DNA of 64,000 nucleotides from Sophora flavescens (GCA_030762895.1 JAUPTC010000103.1:36629-100628); one strand, 5' to 3'; numbered from the stretch's first letter, positions 1 to 11,325 are shown. The notes: a model not told the origin generated them from the letters alone. Program-made: numbers and translations.

Positions 1-870
1 CTCGCCTCGCGAGAGAGCGCAGATCGTGATTACTATTTAAAGGTCAGTTGCATATCGAGATTTAGGGGATCGTGAGGAGGAGGTTTTCCACTTAGGTTAG
101 GCAGTAGTTTCAATCCTTATTTCTCCTTGAAGCCGCGTCTCCTTTTCTCGTTTCTTTTTATTTTACGATGGTGATTGTGTCCGAGTGTTTGTCCATGAGC
201 ACGAGGAACTAATCCCCTCGTCCGAGGGAACGATGAAGCCACCCATGGCGATGTAAATCCGATATGATGTATGTCTTTCTTTTTTAATTCAATTCTTGTT
301 TTCCGATTCTGATTTGAATGTTTGATCATACGTTTTGCGTGATTAATCAGTTAAACGTGTCTGAGGCCTAACAGCGATTCACGTTTAGAACTTGAATTAG
401 AATCATCGATCGAATATTGCACGAGAGTGAGTAGGAGATCGGTGCGACCTTATAGGGAACACGAATTAACAGAATTCGAGATTAGGGTTAAGAGACCTAG
501 CAAGTAATTAACTCAAATCATCGAACACGCCCTAATGAGCACGAAGTGGATTTAGGAGAATTTAGGGTCCCTGCTGACATTGCAATTGAACCTAGGAGGA
601 ATTCATCATCACTTGGGTGTACATATTGGGTAGGTGGATTTGTGACCTTGGACATTTTAGTTTTCTGATTTTTAGTTAATTAGTTTATTTAGATTGTTAA
701 TTGAATTTCGCTCTCTCAACCACCTTCTTCCGTAACTTGATCGAACGCACCGGATTTCCCATGGATTAGTCGAATTGGTAGCCCAATCCCTGAGTTCGAC
801 CTTCTGTAATTACTTACCGTGTTCTTTTTATTACTTATGACGACCCGGTACACTTGCCGGAGTCACAACA
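1..870 (+). mobile_element. Element 1, 5' LTR (left part outside window)
   Basis: Position 1 onward aligns with about 4198 onward in the 3' LTR at 3560-5188, so about 640 bases of this LTR lie left of the window. It ends in CACAACA at 870, six bases before a tRNA-Asp primer-binding site. The visible part starts inside an array of CTCGCCTCGCGAG motifs. Small differences from the 3' LTR show that the insertion is not brand new. Confidence 0.85.
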
Positions 871-876
871 AGTTTT

Positions 877-895
877 TGGCGCCGTTGCCGGGGAT
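877..895 (+). other. Primer-binding site of element 1 (tRNA-Asp type)
   Basis: TGGCGCCGTTGCCGGGGAT is complementary to the 3' end of plant tRNA-Asp including CCA, the primer typical of Athila/Tat Ty3/gypsy elements. It fixes the end of the 5' LTR just upstream. Confidence 0.85.
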
Positions 896-928
896 TGGCA
901 CAACCAATTTTTCTGATTTTAGGGGAGT

Positions 929-2103
929 TTGATTATTTGGTTAAGTTATTTTTGTTCTTATTTTTATTTTTATTTTTATTATTTTCTTTTTATTTTCTAC
1001 TATCTCTCTACTTCTTTGATTCCACTTGGTCTTGCCTTGTTTTGTATGCGAGGTATACGAAGGAATGCTTCCGGTTGCGAGTATTGTGATGGGAACCATG
1101 ACACTTGGAGTTGTCCGCTCTACTTCCCTCAAGTATATGTGGAACCATGGCATAATGACAAGCGTGCCCCGTAACAACTATCGTGAGTCGAATCAAGATT
1201 GGGGTGATATGAGTAGAGACCATCAGATGTCGCTTGGAGTAATGCCGACGATGGTCTAGCCTCGGCAACCACAACCTCAACAAAATTGGCAACCACAACC
1301 TTGGGAGTTGGCTCTTGAGAAGTTGTCAACTTTTTACAGCCACATCTTTTGAGAAGATGAATGCGACAATTGACAAGTTGGCAACACGCAGGGGATGTCA
1401 CTGAATCTAGAGATGCAGATTGGGCCACGCACAAAGCAACTAAATGAGTGTCCCCAGAGACTCTCCCAGCTTGATACCGAGAACGACCCTAAGAACCAAT
1501 GCAATGCCACAACAACTAGAAGCAAAGTGGGGTGTTGGGATATGACTGGGATGTAACTAGTTCTCGGGAGTTGAGGAAGAACTACCACATGCCGAGGAAG
1601 AACAACCGGAGGAAAAGGAATTGGCAAGTGACATGGCCCCTGAACTACCACATATTGAGGAAGAGCAACCAGAGGAGGAAGAGGAGTTGGCAAGGGACAA
1701 GGCACCGGAGCAAGGGGGTAGAGAACAAAATGAAGATAAAGTGGCAGAGGATTTCACCATGCTTGTCAAGCAAACTGATTTTGATGCGTTAAATAACTAT
1801 GTTGGCTTACATGCATGTGTGGACATGGGTAAGTTAGACCCTCCCACTTGTCTGGCACACTTCCTCGTGAAGACACCATTTGACCCGAGAGGTAGTGAGT
1901 TCATAATTACAGTGGTCAAAGAAGTCTTCACACTCGGACTAGATGGTAGTATGGATAGAGTCATATTGCTCCTACAAGGGCCACTTCACAAACCATGGGA
2001 TCCGGGTGGAGGATTTGATATGATGAGCGTCTCTTGGCCCCTCGTACCACGTGCTATGGGATCCAGGTGGATGTTTCTTAATAAGTCAAGCTCAGGACGT
2101 TAA
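929..2103 (+). pseudogene. Gag-like remnants of element 1
   Basis: A frame at 929-1174 contains a CCHC-like zinc knuckle at 1076-1114 (C-x2-C-x3-H-x4-C, followed by P), as seen in plant Ty3/gypsy gag proteins. A second open frame, 1621-2103 (160 aa), has a Glu-rich N-terminal part (EEEQPEEEEEL) and an unassigned C-terminal half. The two are in different frames and separated by stops, so no complete gag is encoded. The second frame resembles no domain I recognise. It may be a lineage-specific filler of the non-autonomous element. Confidence 0.5.
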
Positions 2104-2870
2104 ACAAGCGCTTCTTGGGAGGCAACCCAAGCTAGGTATCCCTCTCTTCTCCTAACTTTTGTTTTGTTTTTGCTTTTTGTTTTGTCTTTTTTTGTCACTC
2201 TTGAATAATTTGAGAAAATCAAGAGTTTTTGTATGAATTGACGTGTCGGCAAGCTTGTTGGATGTTAATTGAATTTAGCATAGATTAATTGCATGAATTA
2301 TTTGACCATTGATGATTTCCCCCTAGGCTCAAAAATAGAAAATTTTAACCCCACTTAAAAATTGAAAACTGAACTTTGAGAATTTTATCGTGATTACTTG
2401 ATTTATGATAAGTTTGGGGTGAGGGGTGCACGCACTAGGAATCGTATCTCGGTCAAACAATTTGCAAAATGTCCAGGTGAGGATTTGAGCCTCCAACTCT
2501 GTTTTTGAATGTGTGAATCACTGTTAAGTTGCACTTTCCCGAATTTGCTTGAATCTCTATATGGTTTGCATGTTTATGTGTTGCATCAAATGATTTAGGC
2601 AATTTTCTTTGAATTAACTACTTGGCCTAAAATGAACCATCCCTCATGCATGTTCCCTAGTTAGCCAAATTGAGCCCAATTGACCTATTGTTTCTTGATG
2701 ACCCTACATTACGAGCCAAAATCTGAAAAACCATGTTAACCCAATCTTAGGATTAGGAGAGCATGGAAATGAGCAAGAGAAAGGTTGTGAGAAACTAAGT
2801 TTGGGGTGGCTACAAGGAGGTATGTCATTTTGGGGTGAGAAAAAGAAAAATAAAGGTTGAAACCCAAGGC

Positions 2871-2902
<32 letters not shown>

Positions 2903-3559
2903 AAAAAAAAAAAAAAAAAACAAAAAACAAAAAAATTGCCAAAGGAAAAGGGGCAGAACAAAAAGATTAGCAAGGAAAAGGCTGTAGTCACCCGAGCCCA
3001 AATGAAAAATGGAAAAAGGAATTTGAGTGGAAAAAGTGCCAAAATGCTCATGTTCTCTTAGTTCCTAGGGACTTAAGCCTAAATATCCTTCATTATTCTA
3101 CCCTGAGCCAGGCCCCATTACAACCTTTAAAAGACCTTCTGATGTTGCATACATGTTTTCGTGGGAACTACTTTTGAGATGAAAATCAAATTCATGGGAA
3201 GTGCTCTTGATATGTGAAATTGAGTGAAAAGTTGATAACCTTGACAAACTTGAGCGAATGAGTGAAATTTTAAATGCCCTTGTGAGGAAGGCAATTGTTT
3301 GAGATAGGTGATCTTCCTTTGTGTGTATCTCTGATCCTCAACTTAGAGTAATGATGGAATGAATGATGAGTTCTCAATGGTTTAAAGTAAATGAATGTGG
3401 GGATTACATTTATGTAGGGGGGAGATCATTGGAGAAAAGATTTTTTGATTGCATTAAATTTGTGCGAAATCGATTGATTCCTTTAGGCGTGCCAAGTCTT
3501 GAGTCGTTTTTGAGTTTTAAGCTTGCTTGGGGACAAGCAAGGTTAAAGTTTGGGGTATT

Positions 3560-5188
3560 TGATAAGCCTCTGGCTTATCTAGTTTTATGACTAGATGAAC
3601 TAGGGTTTATGTGCCAATTTATTCGAGTTCACTCTCGTTTTCGCCCAAATTTGCCTTGCTTTGTTCCTAAGTTGGACTTTGACTCGTTTTGCGTCTTTTG
3701 TGTAGTTTTTAGGTTTTTTTGAATAGAATTACGCTTGTGGGTGCTTTTGTTGTTTCAGGTTAAATAAGTGAAGCTCTGGGAGTCAAGGAAAGTCAAAAGC
3801 AAAGTGGAAATTGCAAGGTGGGGACACTCCCCGCGGGAGTGTATGCTCGCCCGCGAGCCCGAAAGTCAACAAAGAAGCAAGAGTCATCACTTCAGTCTCG
3901 CCACGCGAGAGGTGCCTCGCCTCGCGAGATCATGAAAAACCTGCAAGACAGCAGAGCATCACGGCTTGGCCATGATGAATACCACGCCCGTGGCAGTTTA
4001 AGGTTTGAAGACTCGCCCCGCGAGTGGAAGCTCGCATCGCGAGAGAATGAAGACTTGGAAGTCAGAGATAATCACGGCCCCCCCGTGATGAAGGTCACAG
4101 CCAATAATTGAAAACTCGCCCCGCGAACCCACTTTCGCCTCCCGAGAGTTTAAATTGAAAGCGCGCCAATTTTAATTCTCGCCTCGCGAGAGGTTGCTCG
4201 CCTCGCGAGAGAGCGCAGATCAGGATTACTATTTAAAGGCCATTGCATATCGATTTAGGGGATCGTGGAGGAGGAGGTTTTCCACTTAGGTTAGGGCAAG
4301 AGTTTCAATCCTTATTTATCCTTGAAGCTGCGTCTCCTTTTCTCTCTTTTTTATTTTACGATGGTGATTGTGTCCGAGTGTTTGTCTATGAGCATGAGGA
4401 ACTAATCCCCCCTCGCTCGAGGGAACGATGAAGCCACCCATGGCGACGTAAATCCGATATGATGTATGTCTTTCTTTTTTAATTCAATTCTTGTTTTCCG
4501 ATTCTGATTTGAATGTTTGATCATATGTTTTGCGTGATTAATCGCTTAAACGTGTTTGAGGCCTAACGACGATTCGCGTTTCAGAACTTGAATCGGGATC
4601 ATAAATGTTTTCTAATTCTGATTTGATTGTGTTGATCATATGTGTTGCGTGATTGACTTGTTAACGTTGATGAGGCTTAGTGCCGATTCACGTTTAGAAC
4701 TTGAATTAGGATCATCGATCGAATATTGCACACGAGTGAGTAGGAGATCGGTGCAACCATATAGGGAACAAGAATTAACCGAATTCGAGATTAGGATTAT
4801 GAGACCTAGTAAGTAATTAATCCAATCGTCGAATACGCCCTAATGAGCACGAGAGAGGATTTAGGAGAATTTAGGGGTCCCGGTTGACATTGTAATTGAA
4901 CTTAGGAGGAATTCATCATCACTTGGGTGTACATGTTGGGTAGGTGGATTTGTGACCTTGGATATTTTAATTTTCATATTTTTAGTTAATTATTTAATTA
5001 GATTGTTAATTGAATTTTGATCCTATTCTCTCTCTCTCAACCACCTTTCGGAACTTGACCAAACGATCGGATTTCCCCAGGATTAGTCGAATTGGTAGCC
5101 CAATCCTTGAGTTCGACCTCGTGAATTACTTACCGTGTTATTTTTATTACTTGCGACGACCGGTACACTTCTGTCGTGAGTCACAACA
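3560..5188 (+). mobile_element. Element 1, 3' LTR
   Basis: The LTR starts TGATAAGCCTC and ends CACAACA, 1629 bp. About ten variants of CTCGCCTCGCGAG lie between about 3825 and 4215. A short perfect hairpin, ATCACGG-CCCCC-CCGTGAT, is at 4071-4089. The next base pairs (CGCCC, 5189-5193) belong to the tail of an element 2 LTR, which would be the target-site duplication if element 1 jumped into that LTR. Confidence 0.85.
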
Positions 5189-5249
5189 CGCCCTAACTAC
5201 AGTTTTTGTAAACCGCCGCTTTTTGACCCGTGTACGACAAATGTCAAAA

Positions 5250-5269
5250 TCGGTGCCGTGCCGGGACTC
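5250..5269 (+). other. Degenerate primer-binding site, element 2 copy L
   Basis: The sequence reads CGGTGCCGTGCCGGGACTC. Two bases present at 36,193-36,212 (CGGTGCCGTTGCCGGGGACT) are missing. It is tRNA-Asp type with mismatches. Confidence 0.6.
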
Positions 5270-5350
5270 TTGTTGTTATTAACAGAAAATTAAAATATAT
5301 ATATGTTGCTGAATTAGTTTTGGCCACTAGGTCTGGTTGTCAACCTTAGT

Positions 5351-6316
5351 ATGGATAATTATATGCAAAATTATATGCCTAATGTTTATTATGAGCCATC
5401 ATGCATATATTATCCTGGCTTCACTTGTGTTTATGAGTTTAGCAGTGATAATGGCATGAATGGAGAGAACCAATATTCTGGCAAAAATGGATGAGGACAG
5501 TGCATATTGGATGAGATAGCTACTTTTTAGCAACAAATGACAATAAGCAAGCACCAATATCAGCCTGAAACTACACTATCCCAATTAGTCTGGTAGTATT
5601 GTTGCAACAGATGTCATAAAACAATATTCAATTCCAACTTTGTACTGAAGCTGTTTTTCAGAATTTGGCAACTCAAATTGGTCACAGCCAGCAGAGGATA
5701 GAAGCTGGTTTTCGTGGAGTTGGCCACTCAAATTGGTCACATTGCCTCCGCCACGGCTACACTACAAACTCAACATCTCCTTGAAGAACATACAGATTCA
5801 CAAATAGTTGTTCTTGACAATACTTCTTTTGAGCATGATTTTGATAATGATGTCAAGAACACTATTATTGATGAACTGTGTGTTGAATTTCCCGGACATT
5901 CAAGCCTTTTCTCGATTCCGTTTATTGTACTATATGTACTGATTGTACTAACACTAACCTTGGTGTGGTGTGTCTTGAGATTACCGCATGTGTAGCAGGT
6001 GATGGATTTGATAGTGCAGTGAGTAAAACCGCGGAAGAAGTTGAAGCAGCACCGAGAGATCCTCTCACCGTTTGCCACCTCCCACCGTGGAACAACCAGC
6101 TATGGAGTTCAAACCTCTTCCCGAGAGACTGAATTTTGCATCCTTGAACATGAAGGCACTATGGCCACCCAAGAGGTTGAATCCCATTTTTATTGGGAGG
6201 ACTTTGTTGACCGGGAGGTCAACTTTGACACAAGAGGGAGTGAGAAGTCCGCCGCACTTGGCAAGGTCACCATAATTGCCAAGTACCCACTTTCATACTT
6301 ATGCTGCATGCCATAG
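5351..6316 (+). pseudogene. Gag/pol-linker-like remnant of element 2, copy L
   Basis: Two short open frames (5714-5995 and 6041-6316) carry a region with DELCVEFPG and a proline-rich segment ending FKPLPERLNFASL. The same layout occurs in element 3 just before its reverse transcriptase (DDTNEDLVSDFPF... then LELKPLPGNPKYAYLE, about 27,215-27,490). Element 2 therefore retains the pol N-terminal linker but no enzyme. The frame is broken relative to copy R (36,295-37,259) at CAG/CTG sites, so part of the breakage may be sequencing error. Confidence 0.55.
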
Positions 6317-7817
6317 GATCGGGAGGATCATATTGTACTTTGGTCATTCCTTGGCGCAGTATCACAGACACAGTGGAATCCCTGTGGAACCGCCTCCATG
6401 AGTTTCTCTAAACCTTCTTCTTTTTAATTATCTTTTCCTTGCTTTGTTTTTGTTTTGTTTTCTTTTAGCTCTTGAATAATTTGAGAAGATCAAGAGTATG
6501 TGTGTGAGTCTTGTGTCGGTGAGCTTGACTGGATTTTGTTGAATTTTGCATAGATGGATTGCATGATATGTGTTGATTGTTGATGATTTCCCCCTAGGTC
6601 TTGAAATTTGAAAACTTGATCCCCATTTGAAAAAAATTGAAAATTAAACTTCGAGATATTCTATTGTGACTGCAAGATTTATGATAAGTTTGGGGTGAAG
6701 GGATGCACACACTAGGGATAGAATCTCGGTCAAACAATTTGCGAAAAATGTCCAGGTGAGGATTTGAGCCTCCAACATGTTTTTTTTTTAATTGTGTGAA
6801 TCACTTTCAAGTTGCACTTTCCCGAATTTGCTTGAGTCTCTTCATGGTTTGCATGTTTATGTGCTTGCATCAAATGATTTAGGAAATTTTCTTTGAATTA
6901 ACTACTTGACCTGAAAAGAACCATCCCTGATGCATGTTCCCTAGTTAGCCACATTGAGCCTAATAATCCTATTGTTTCTTGATGACACTGTGTTATAAGC
7001 CAAAAATCTGGAAAGACCATGTAAACCCGATCTTAGGATTTGGAGAGCATAGAAGCTTAGTAAGAGAATGGTTGCAAGAAACTAAGTTTAGGGTGGCTAC
7101 AAGGATATGATGTGTTGTTTGGGATTGATAAAAAGAAAAATAAAGGTTGGAGCCAAGGGCAAAAAGAAAAAAAAAAGAGAAAAGAAAGTGCAAAAATGTC
7201 AAAAAAGGGTATTAGAAGAAAAAGGTTGTAGTCACCCAAAAGCAAAAGGAAAAAAAATGGAAAAAGGAATTTGAGGGGAATTTCAATGTGTTAAAATGTT
7301 CATGCTCTCTTAGTTCCTAGGGACTTAAGCCTAGTACCTTTGAATATCCTACCCTTAGTCAGGCCCCATTACAACCCTTAAAAGACCTTTTGATGTTGCA
7401 TGCATGTTTTCGTGGGAACCTTGATTGAGATGAAAATCAAATTCATGGGAAGTGCTCTTAAATGTGAAATTGAGTGAAATGTTGATAGCCTAGACAAACC
7501 GAGCAAATGAGTGAAACATTAAATGCCCTTGTGAGTAAGGCGATTGTTTGAATTTGGTGATCTCCCTTTTATGTGTAGCTTGGATACTCAACTTAGATTA
7601 TCGATTGCATGATTGACGGAATTCTCAATGGTTTAAAGTAAATGAAGTGTGGGGTCACATTGTTGCAAGGGGGAAATCATTGAAGAAAAAAATTGTTTTG
7701 CTAGAACTGCATGAAATTTGTGCAAACTTGATTGAATCCTTTTAAGCTTGCCAAGTTTGAGTCTTTTTGAGTTTTAGTTTGCTTTGGGGACAAGAAAAGT
7801 TTAAGTTTGGGGTATTT

Positions 7818-9007
7818 TGATCAGCCTCTGACTCGACTAGTTTTTAACTAGTAAGACCACGGTTTTATTCGAGTTTAATCTTGTTTTCACCCAACTTTGG
7901 ATGTAATTGTCCTCAAGCAACATTTTGAGTCTCTTAAGTAGTTTTAGGGTATTTTAGTTGATTTTGAGTCAAATAAAGCATTCACTACTATTTCATGTTT
8001 TCAGGTTAATAAGGGAAGCAAATTTGGGAAGATTCGCCCCGCGAGAGGCTACTCGCCTCGCGAACTTGAAGCCCTCCTGAGCAACAATAGTCATCTTCTC
8101 TATCTCGCCTCGCGAACCATGTCTCGCCTCGCGAGCCTGAAGACCAGAAGCCATTACGCCCAGGACGTGATACTCATCACGGGCGTAACGAGAAGATTCT
8201 CTCAGTCTCGCCTCGCGAATCACTGTTCGCCTCACGAGAATCCAAATTTGAATTGGCGCCACAATTAATATTCACGTCGCGAGAGGTTATTAGCCTCGAG
8301 CGAGCCGCAAATTCTGGGCTTATAAATTGTTGTTTAGGGCAGATTAGAAGGGGACTTCTCCATTCACTGTTTTGCGAATTTTCTAGGTTTTGTATTGCGT
8401 TTTCAATGGGGAACTAATTCCTAGGGATTGATCTGCTGTAATCGGTTTCCATTGCCACATGAGGTTATGTAATTCCCAATCTTATCGTTATTCTCTTTCA
8501 ATATTGTTCTATATGTTCTGTTTGCTTAATTCAGGATTGTATGGAATGGGTATTGATTTATTTCGATGATTGGATGTTCCTAAACTTAATCGTGTTTGCT
8601 TAATTCGCGTGTGTTCAATCGTGTTTGCTTAATTCACGAGGGCTTCATCTGTTTGCTTAATTCAGAATTAGGAACATATATCTTGTAGTATCAATTACGC
8701 TTGTTAATTGTCGCTACAATCTAAAAGTGATTAGAATCCGCTTAGGGCATGGAATTATATGAATCAATGATAGTGGGAAACTGAAGATAGCGGGTTAATC
8801 ATTTTTAGCTTATTGATAATTGTTTAGTTTGCATTTTTTTCTTAATTGAATTTCAATTCGAAACCCCCCCCCCCCCCCTCCCCCCCAAAACTGATTTTTC
8901 TGCAATAACAATCCAAGAGTCCTTGTGAGACGATACTCGAGTTGTCGCGCCCTAACTACAGCTTTTGTAAACCGCTCGCTTTTTGACCTGTGTGCGACAG
9001 CGTGTCA
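7818..9007 (+). mobile_element. Element 2, 3' LTR, copy L
   Basis: Starts TGATCAGCCTCTG, ends GTGTCA. It contains eight or so TCGCCTCGCGAG variants (about 8033-8300), a hairpin at 8152-8190 (arms CATTACGCCC / GGGCGTAA plus GTGAT / ATCAC), a long poly-C tract at about 8863-8886, and the U5-like tail GCCCTAACTACAG shared with element 3. Confidence 0.85.
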
Positions 9008-9012
9008 TAATC

Positions 9013-10503
9013 CCCTCTTACCTCTCGTAGATTCTCTTGTGAATTAAATGAATTTTGTCATAAGTCTGAATGTCACGTACACGTCACCCTCACTCAACCT
9101 TCAACCATTACAATCAAGTAATTACAAATCAAGAAAGTAAAAACGACCAAAACCCTTCTACATGGTCACGGCTCCAAGGGGTTTTTGTGACTACAAATTT
9201 CTAATCATGATTAAGTCATGGATTAATGATCCTTGATAAACCAAGATCATGGATTACTGGTTAAACAACTAAACGTTAAACTCAACTTCCTAACTCTCAT
9301 ATACCTAGATTCGGCCTTAACATGTTCATGGGGCTAGGGTTTTTTGTTTGATAAACCAACTTGGATTTATTAAGCATACATACTAATAGGATGATTACCA
9401 AGATCATGCGTTAAAACCTTGAATAAAACTCATCAAATCTCTCCCTCTAGGGTTCGGCCATCAAGAGACATAGAGTAAGAATTTTCATTTTGATTAACTA
9501 ACATGGATTAGAGTATATAGACATACATGTCACATGAACTACATGATCATACATGACAACATATGAACAAAACTCCTACCAAACCCATCCTTCTAGGTTC
9601 GGCCATAGCTAGTTTATTAGGAAGGAAATTTTTGATTACTACATGCTCTTGGATTTAGATAGTATGCATGAAATCAAGAACATAGGAAGTCGTTTCAACA
9701 TATCATGAGATTTTTCTAGAATTTATTATGAATTTTCTAAGTTATAGATATAGAAACTTAAAAGTGATGAACATAGATGAAATAGACTTTGAATCATGAA
9801 ACTTATTGAAGAACATTGACATGATTAGGGAAGGAGAATAGGATTCACCTCTTGAAGATCAAAAACAAGTGAAGATCCAAGGACTTGCTTCACAAAATGA
9901 TGGTATGAACTTAGAACTTTTGGGTGTTTTTGTGTAAAGTGTAAAATAGACAAATAATGAAGTGAAAGTATGCCTTTAGAGAGTGTGGGCTGCGCCACTA
10001 TTGAGGGACTAAGTGGAAAGGAGGTGGCTTCTTCAAGGACTTAGGTGCAAATAGTTTGTAATGATGACCATGTGAAACACTTAATATGGTCACATTGTGA
10101 CTCACCATGTGAGTTATCTTGTGTGAGTTGCCGATATTATCTGTTAGCCGCTCCCGGGAATCCCGTATTCGGTTCCGTTGCTTACACGATTGAGTATAAC
10201 GCTCGTAAAACAAATTTTAATCAAATAATTATAAAAACACACAGTCGTAGGAAATAAAATAAAATTCTTAAGTTTTTCGTTCACGAATTAAAATTAGGTC
10301 TTTTGAGCAGTATAATTATACTGTCAATGGAATTCGCGGGCCGGGTTTCGCCCGACTTTCCAACCTAAATTTTAATCGTAGCTTTCTACATTCAAGTAGA
10401 ATTGAGTCCCCGTTTATTTAAAATTATTTTCTAAAACTCCAATAAACATAAACATATTTATATGTATTATTGTTATTTAAACGGTGAAAAACAAGGTGTT
10501 ACA
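9013..10503. repeat. Right part of an LTR-like insertion, copy L
   Basis: This stretch holds no gene. It ends GGTGTTACA at 10,503, followed by CTCTA. Its R counterpart (39,939-41,428) is the right part of an insertion whose left end is at 32,553. The ends TG...CA and the GGTGTTACA terminus resemble chromovirus-type LTRs, so a large solo LTR is likely. The left end of this L copy lies outside the window. Confidence 0.5.
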
Positions 10504-10744
10504 CTCTAATAGATAGGAGACCACCCAAGGTTGCTCTGGTGTATCCCCTAACCTTCTAGACCAAGCATCTTTGGGATGCTTGGACCACAAATGTCAATGT
10601 CAGGAAGACCCACTTGATAATCAATTGATGCTAAAGCATATGCTAGCTGGGTAGAAAATGTGCTTTTGCCAGCTCCTCCTTTTCCTGATAAGACCAATAT
10701 CTTATGCTTCACGGTAGCCATTCTTTCTATAATGGCAACCAGAT
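10504..10744 (-). pseudogene. NBP35/NUBP1-like P-loop exon, copy L
   Basis: The minus strand encodes a P-loop NTPase segment with the deviant Walker A GKGGAGKS, then DIDICGPSIPKMLGLEG, typical of the cytosolic Fe-S cluster scaffold NBP35/NUBP1. An acceptor-like TTCTACAG precedes the exon at 10,744. An in-frame stop follows LGLEG, and the frame is cut at 10,503 by the LTR-like insertion (duplication CTCTA, 10,504-10,508). The N-terminal cysteine-motif exon was not found upstream. Family assignment is strong; as a gene it is dead. Confidence 0.8.
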
Positions 10745-11191
10745 CTGTAGAAATAAATGCAGAAGACAAGGTAACCAAAGTTCTTAAGGCTAGTAATATC
10801 ACAGTAAATAGTAAATCTATCATAAGAAACTAAAATCTGTTTCCACTTCCTTCAATATGACCTATAATTAAGACCTTTGAATTCTACGGATAAAAATATA
10901 ATAGAAAGAAAGCAGATATCTATGCCTATTTGCCATTAAGACCAAAATGTTTTATTACAGTTAACCATCATATAAAGGGAAAATAAGAAAAACCAAAAAG
11001 AATATTTTCAAGATAATAATAATCAGCTTTAGAGGATTAACATGCTGATAAAATAACTTAATTTTCCTTCAAACTACACATTGTTGAAAAGTCGCCTTAA
11101 TTATGGTCTACCCTAGCCGCCTCAATTGCACCAACTTTGAGTTGCCATCATTGCAGCCTCCAGTGCCTTCATTGTGCTGGTTGTGAGGGTG
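10745..11191. other. AT-rich spacer or former intron, no gene seen
   Basis: No coding potential or recognised repeat. By position it would be intron upstream of the NBP35-like exon. Confidence 0.5.
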
Positions 11192-11298
11192 TGTTAGTCC
11201 CACATCGCCTAGAGATATGGCCTAAATAGTGTTTATAAACTTGGGCAATCCTCACATTACAAGCCGTTTTGTGGGGTTGAGTTAGACCCAAAATCCAA
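11192..11298 (+). repeat. TRIM/copia-type LTR start fragment, copy L
   Basis: Begins TGTTAGTCCCACATCG, a start shared by many short plant LTRs, and continues to GTTGAGTTAGACCC. No partner LTR or primer-binding site is evident, so it is a fragment or a solo terminus. Confidence 0.5.
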
Positions 11299-11325
11299 GA
11301 ATAGTGTATGCTCAATGTGTACAAC

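Larger units (their letters stand above)
871..3559 (+). mobile_element. Element 1 internal region, non-autonomous
   Basis: Only 2.7 kb lies between the two LTRs, and no protease, reverse transcriptase, RNase H or integrase motif is visible. The 5' half has gag-like remnants. From about 2105 to 3559 it is non-coding and closely resembles the 3' untranslated region of element 2 (about 6420-7817) and of element 3 (about 30,365-30,958). An A-rich tract (CAAAA)n followed by poly-A is at about 2876-2930. The stretch just before the 3' LTR (about 3525-3559) reads GGGGACAAGCAAGG then AAGTTTGGGGTATTT and is the likely polypurine-tract region. Non-autonomous LTR element is the best call. Confidence 0.8.
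5189..9007 (+). mobile_element. Element 2, copy L (5' LTR interrupted by element 1)
   Basis: 5189-5246 is the last 58 bp of an element 2 LTR. Internal sequence follows to 7817, then the complete 3' LTR 7818-9007. The flank TAATC at 9008-9012 is the same insertion site as in the intact R copy, so the insertion predates the 30-kb duplication. Internal sequence from 5250 to 6420 differs from copy R mainly at CAG/CTG (for example TTTCCCGGACA here for TTTCCAGACA there). Confidence 0.8.

Noticed and set aside
2704..3051. Phe-rich minus-strand ORFs (also 6993-7245 and 37,934-38,186)
   Set aside because: They read through A-rich tracts in the 3' untranslated region of the retroelements; low complexity.
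3825..4215. CRISPR-like array of TCGCCTCGCGAG repeats
   Set aside because: Repeats are 12-14 bp, degenerate and irregularly spaced within LTRs of a plant genome.
7993..8262. Arg/Ala-rich minus-strand ORF in the LTRs (also 38,933-39,202 and 24,089-24,511)
   Set aside because: It is a by-product of the GC-rich TCGCCTCGCGAG array; the composition follows the motif.
10504..10823. Complete NBP35-like gene
   Set aside because: Only the P-loop exon is present, with a stop directly after it and an insertion cutting the frame.
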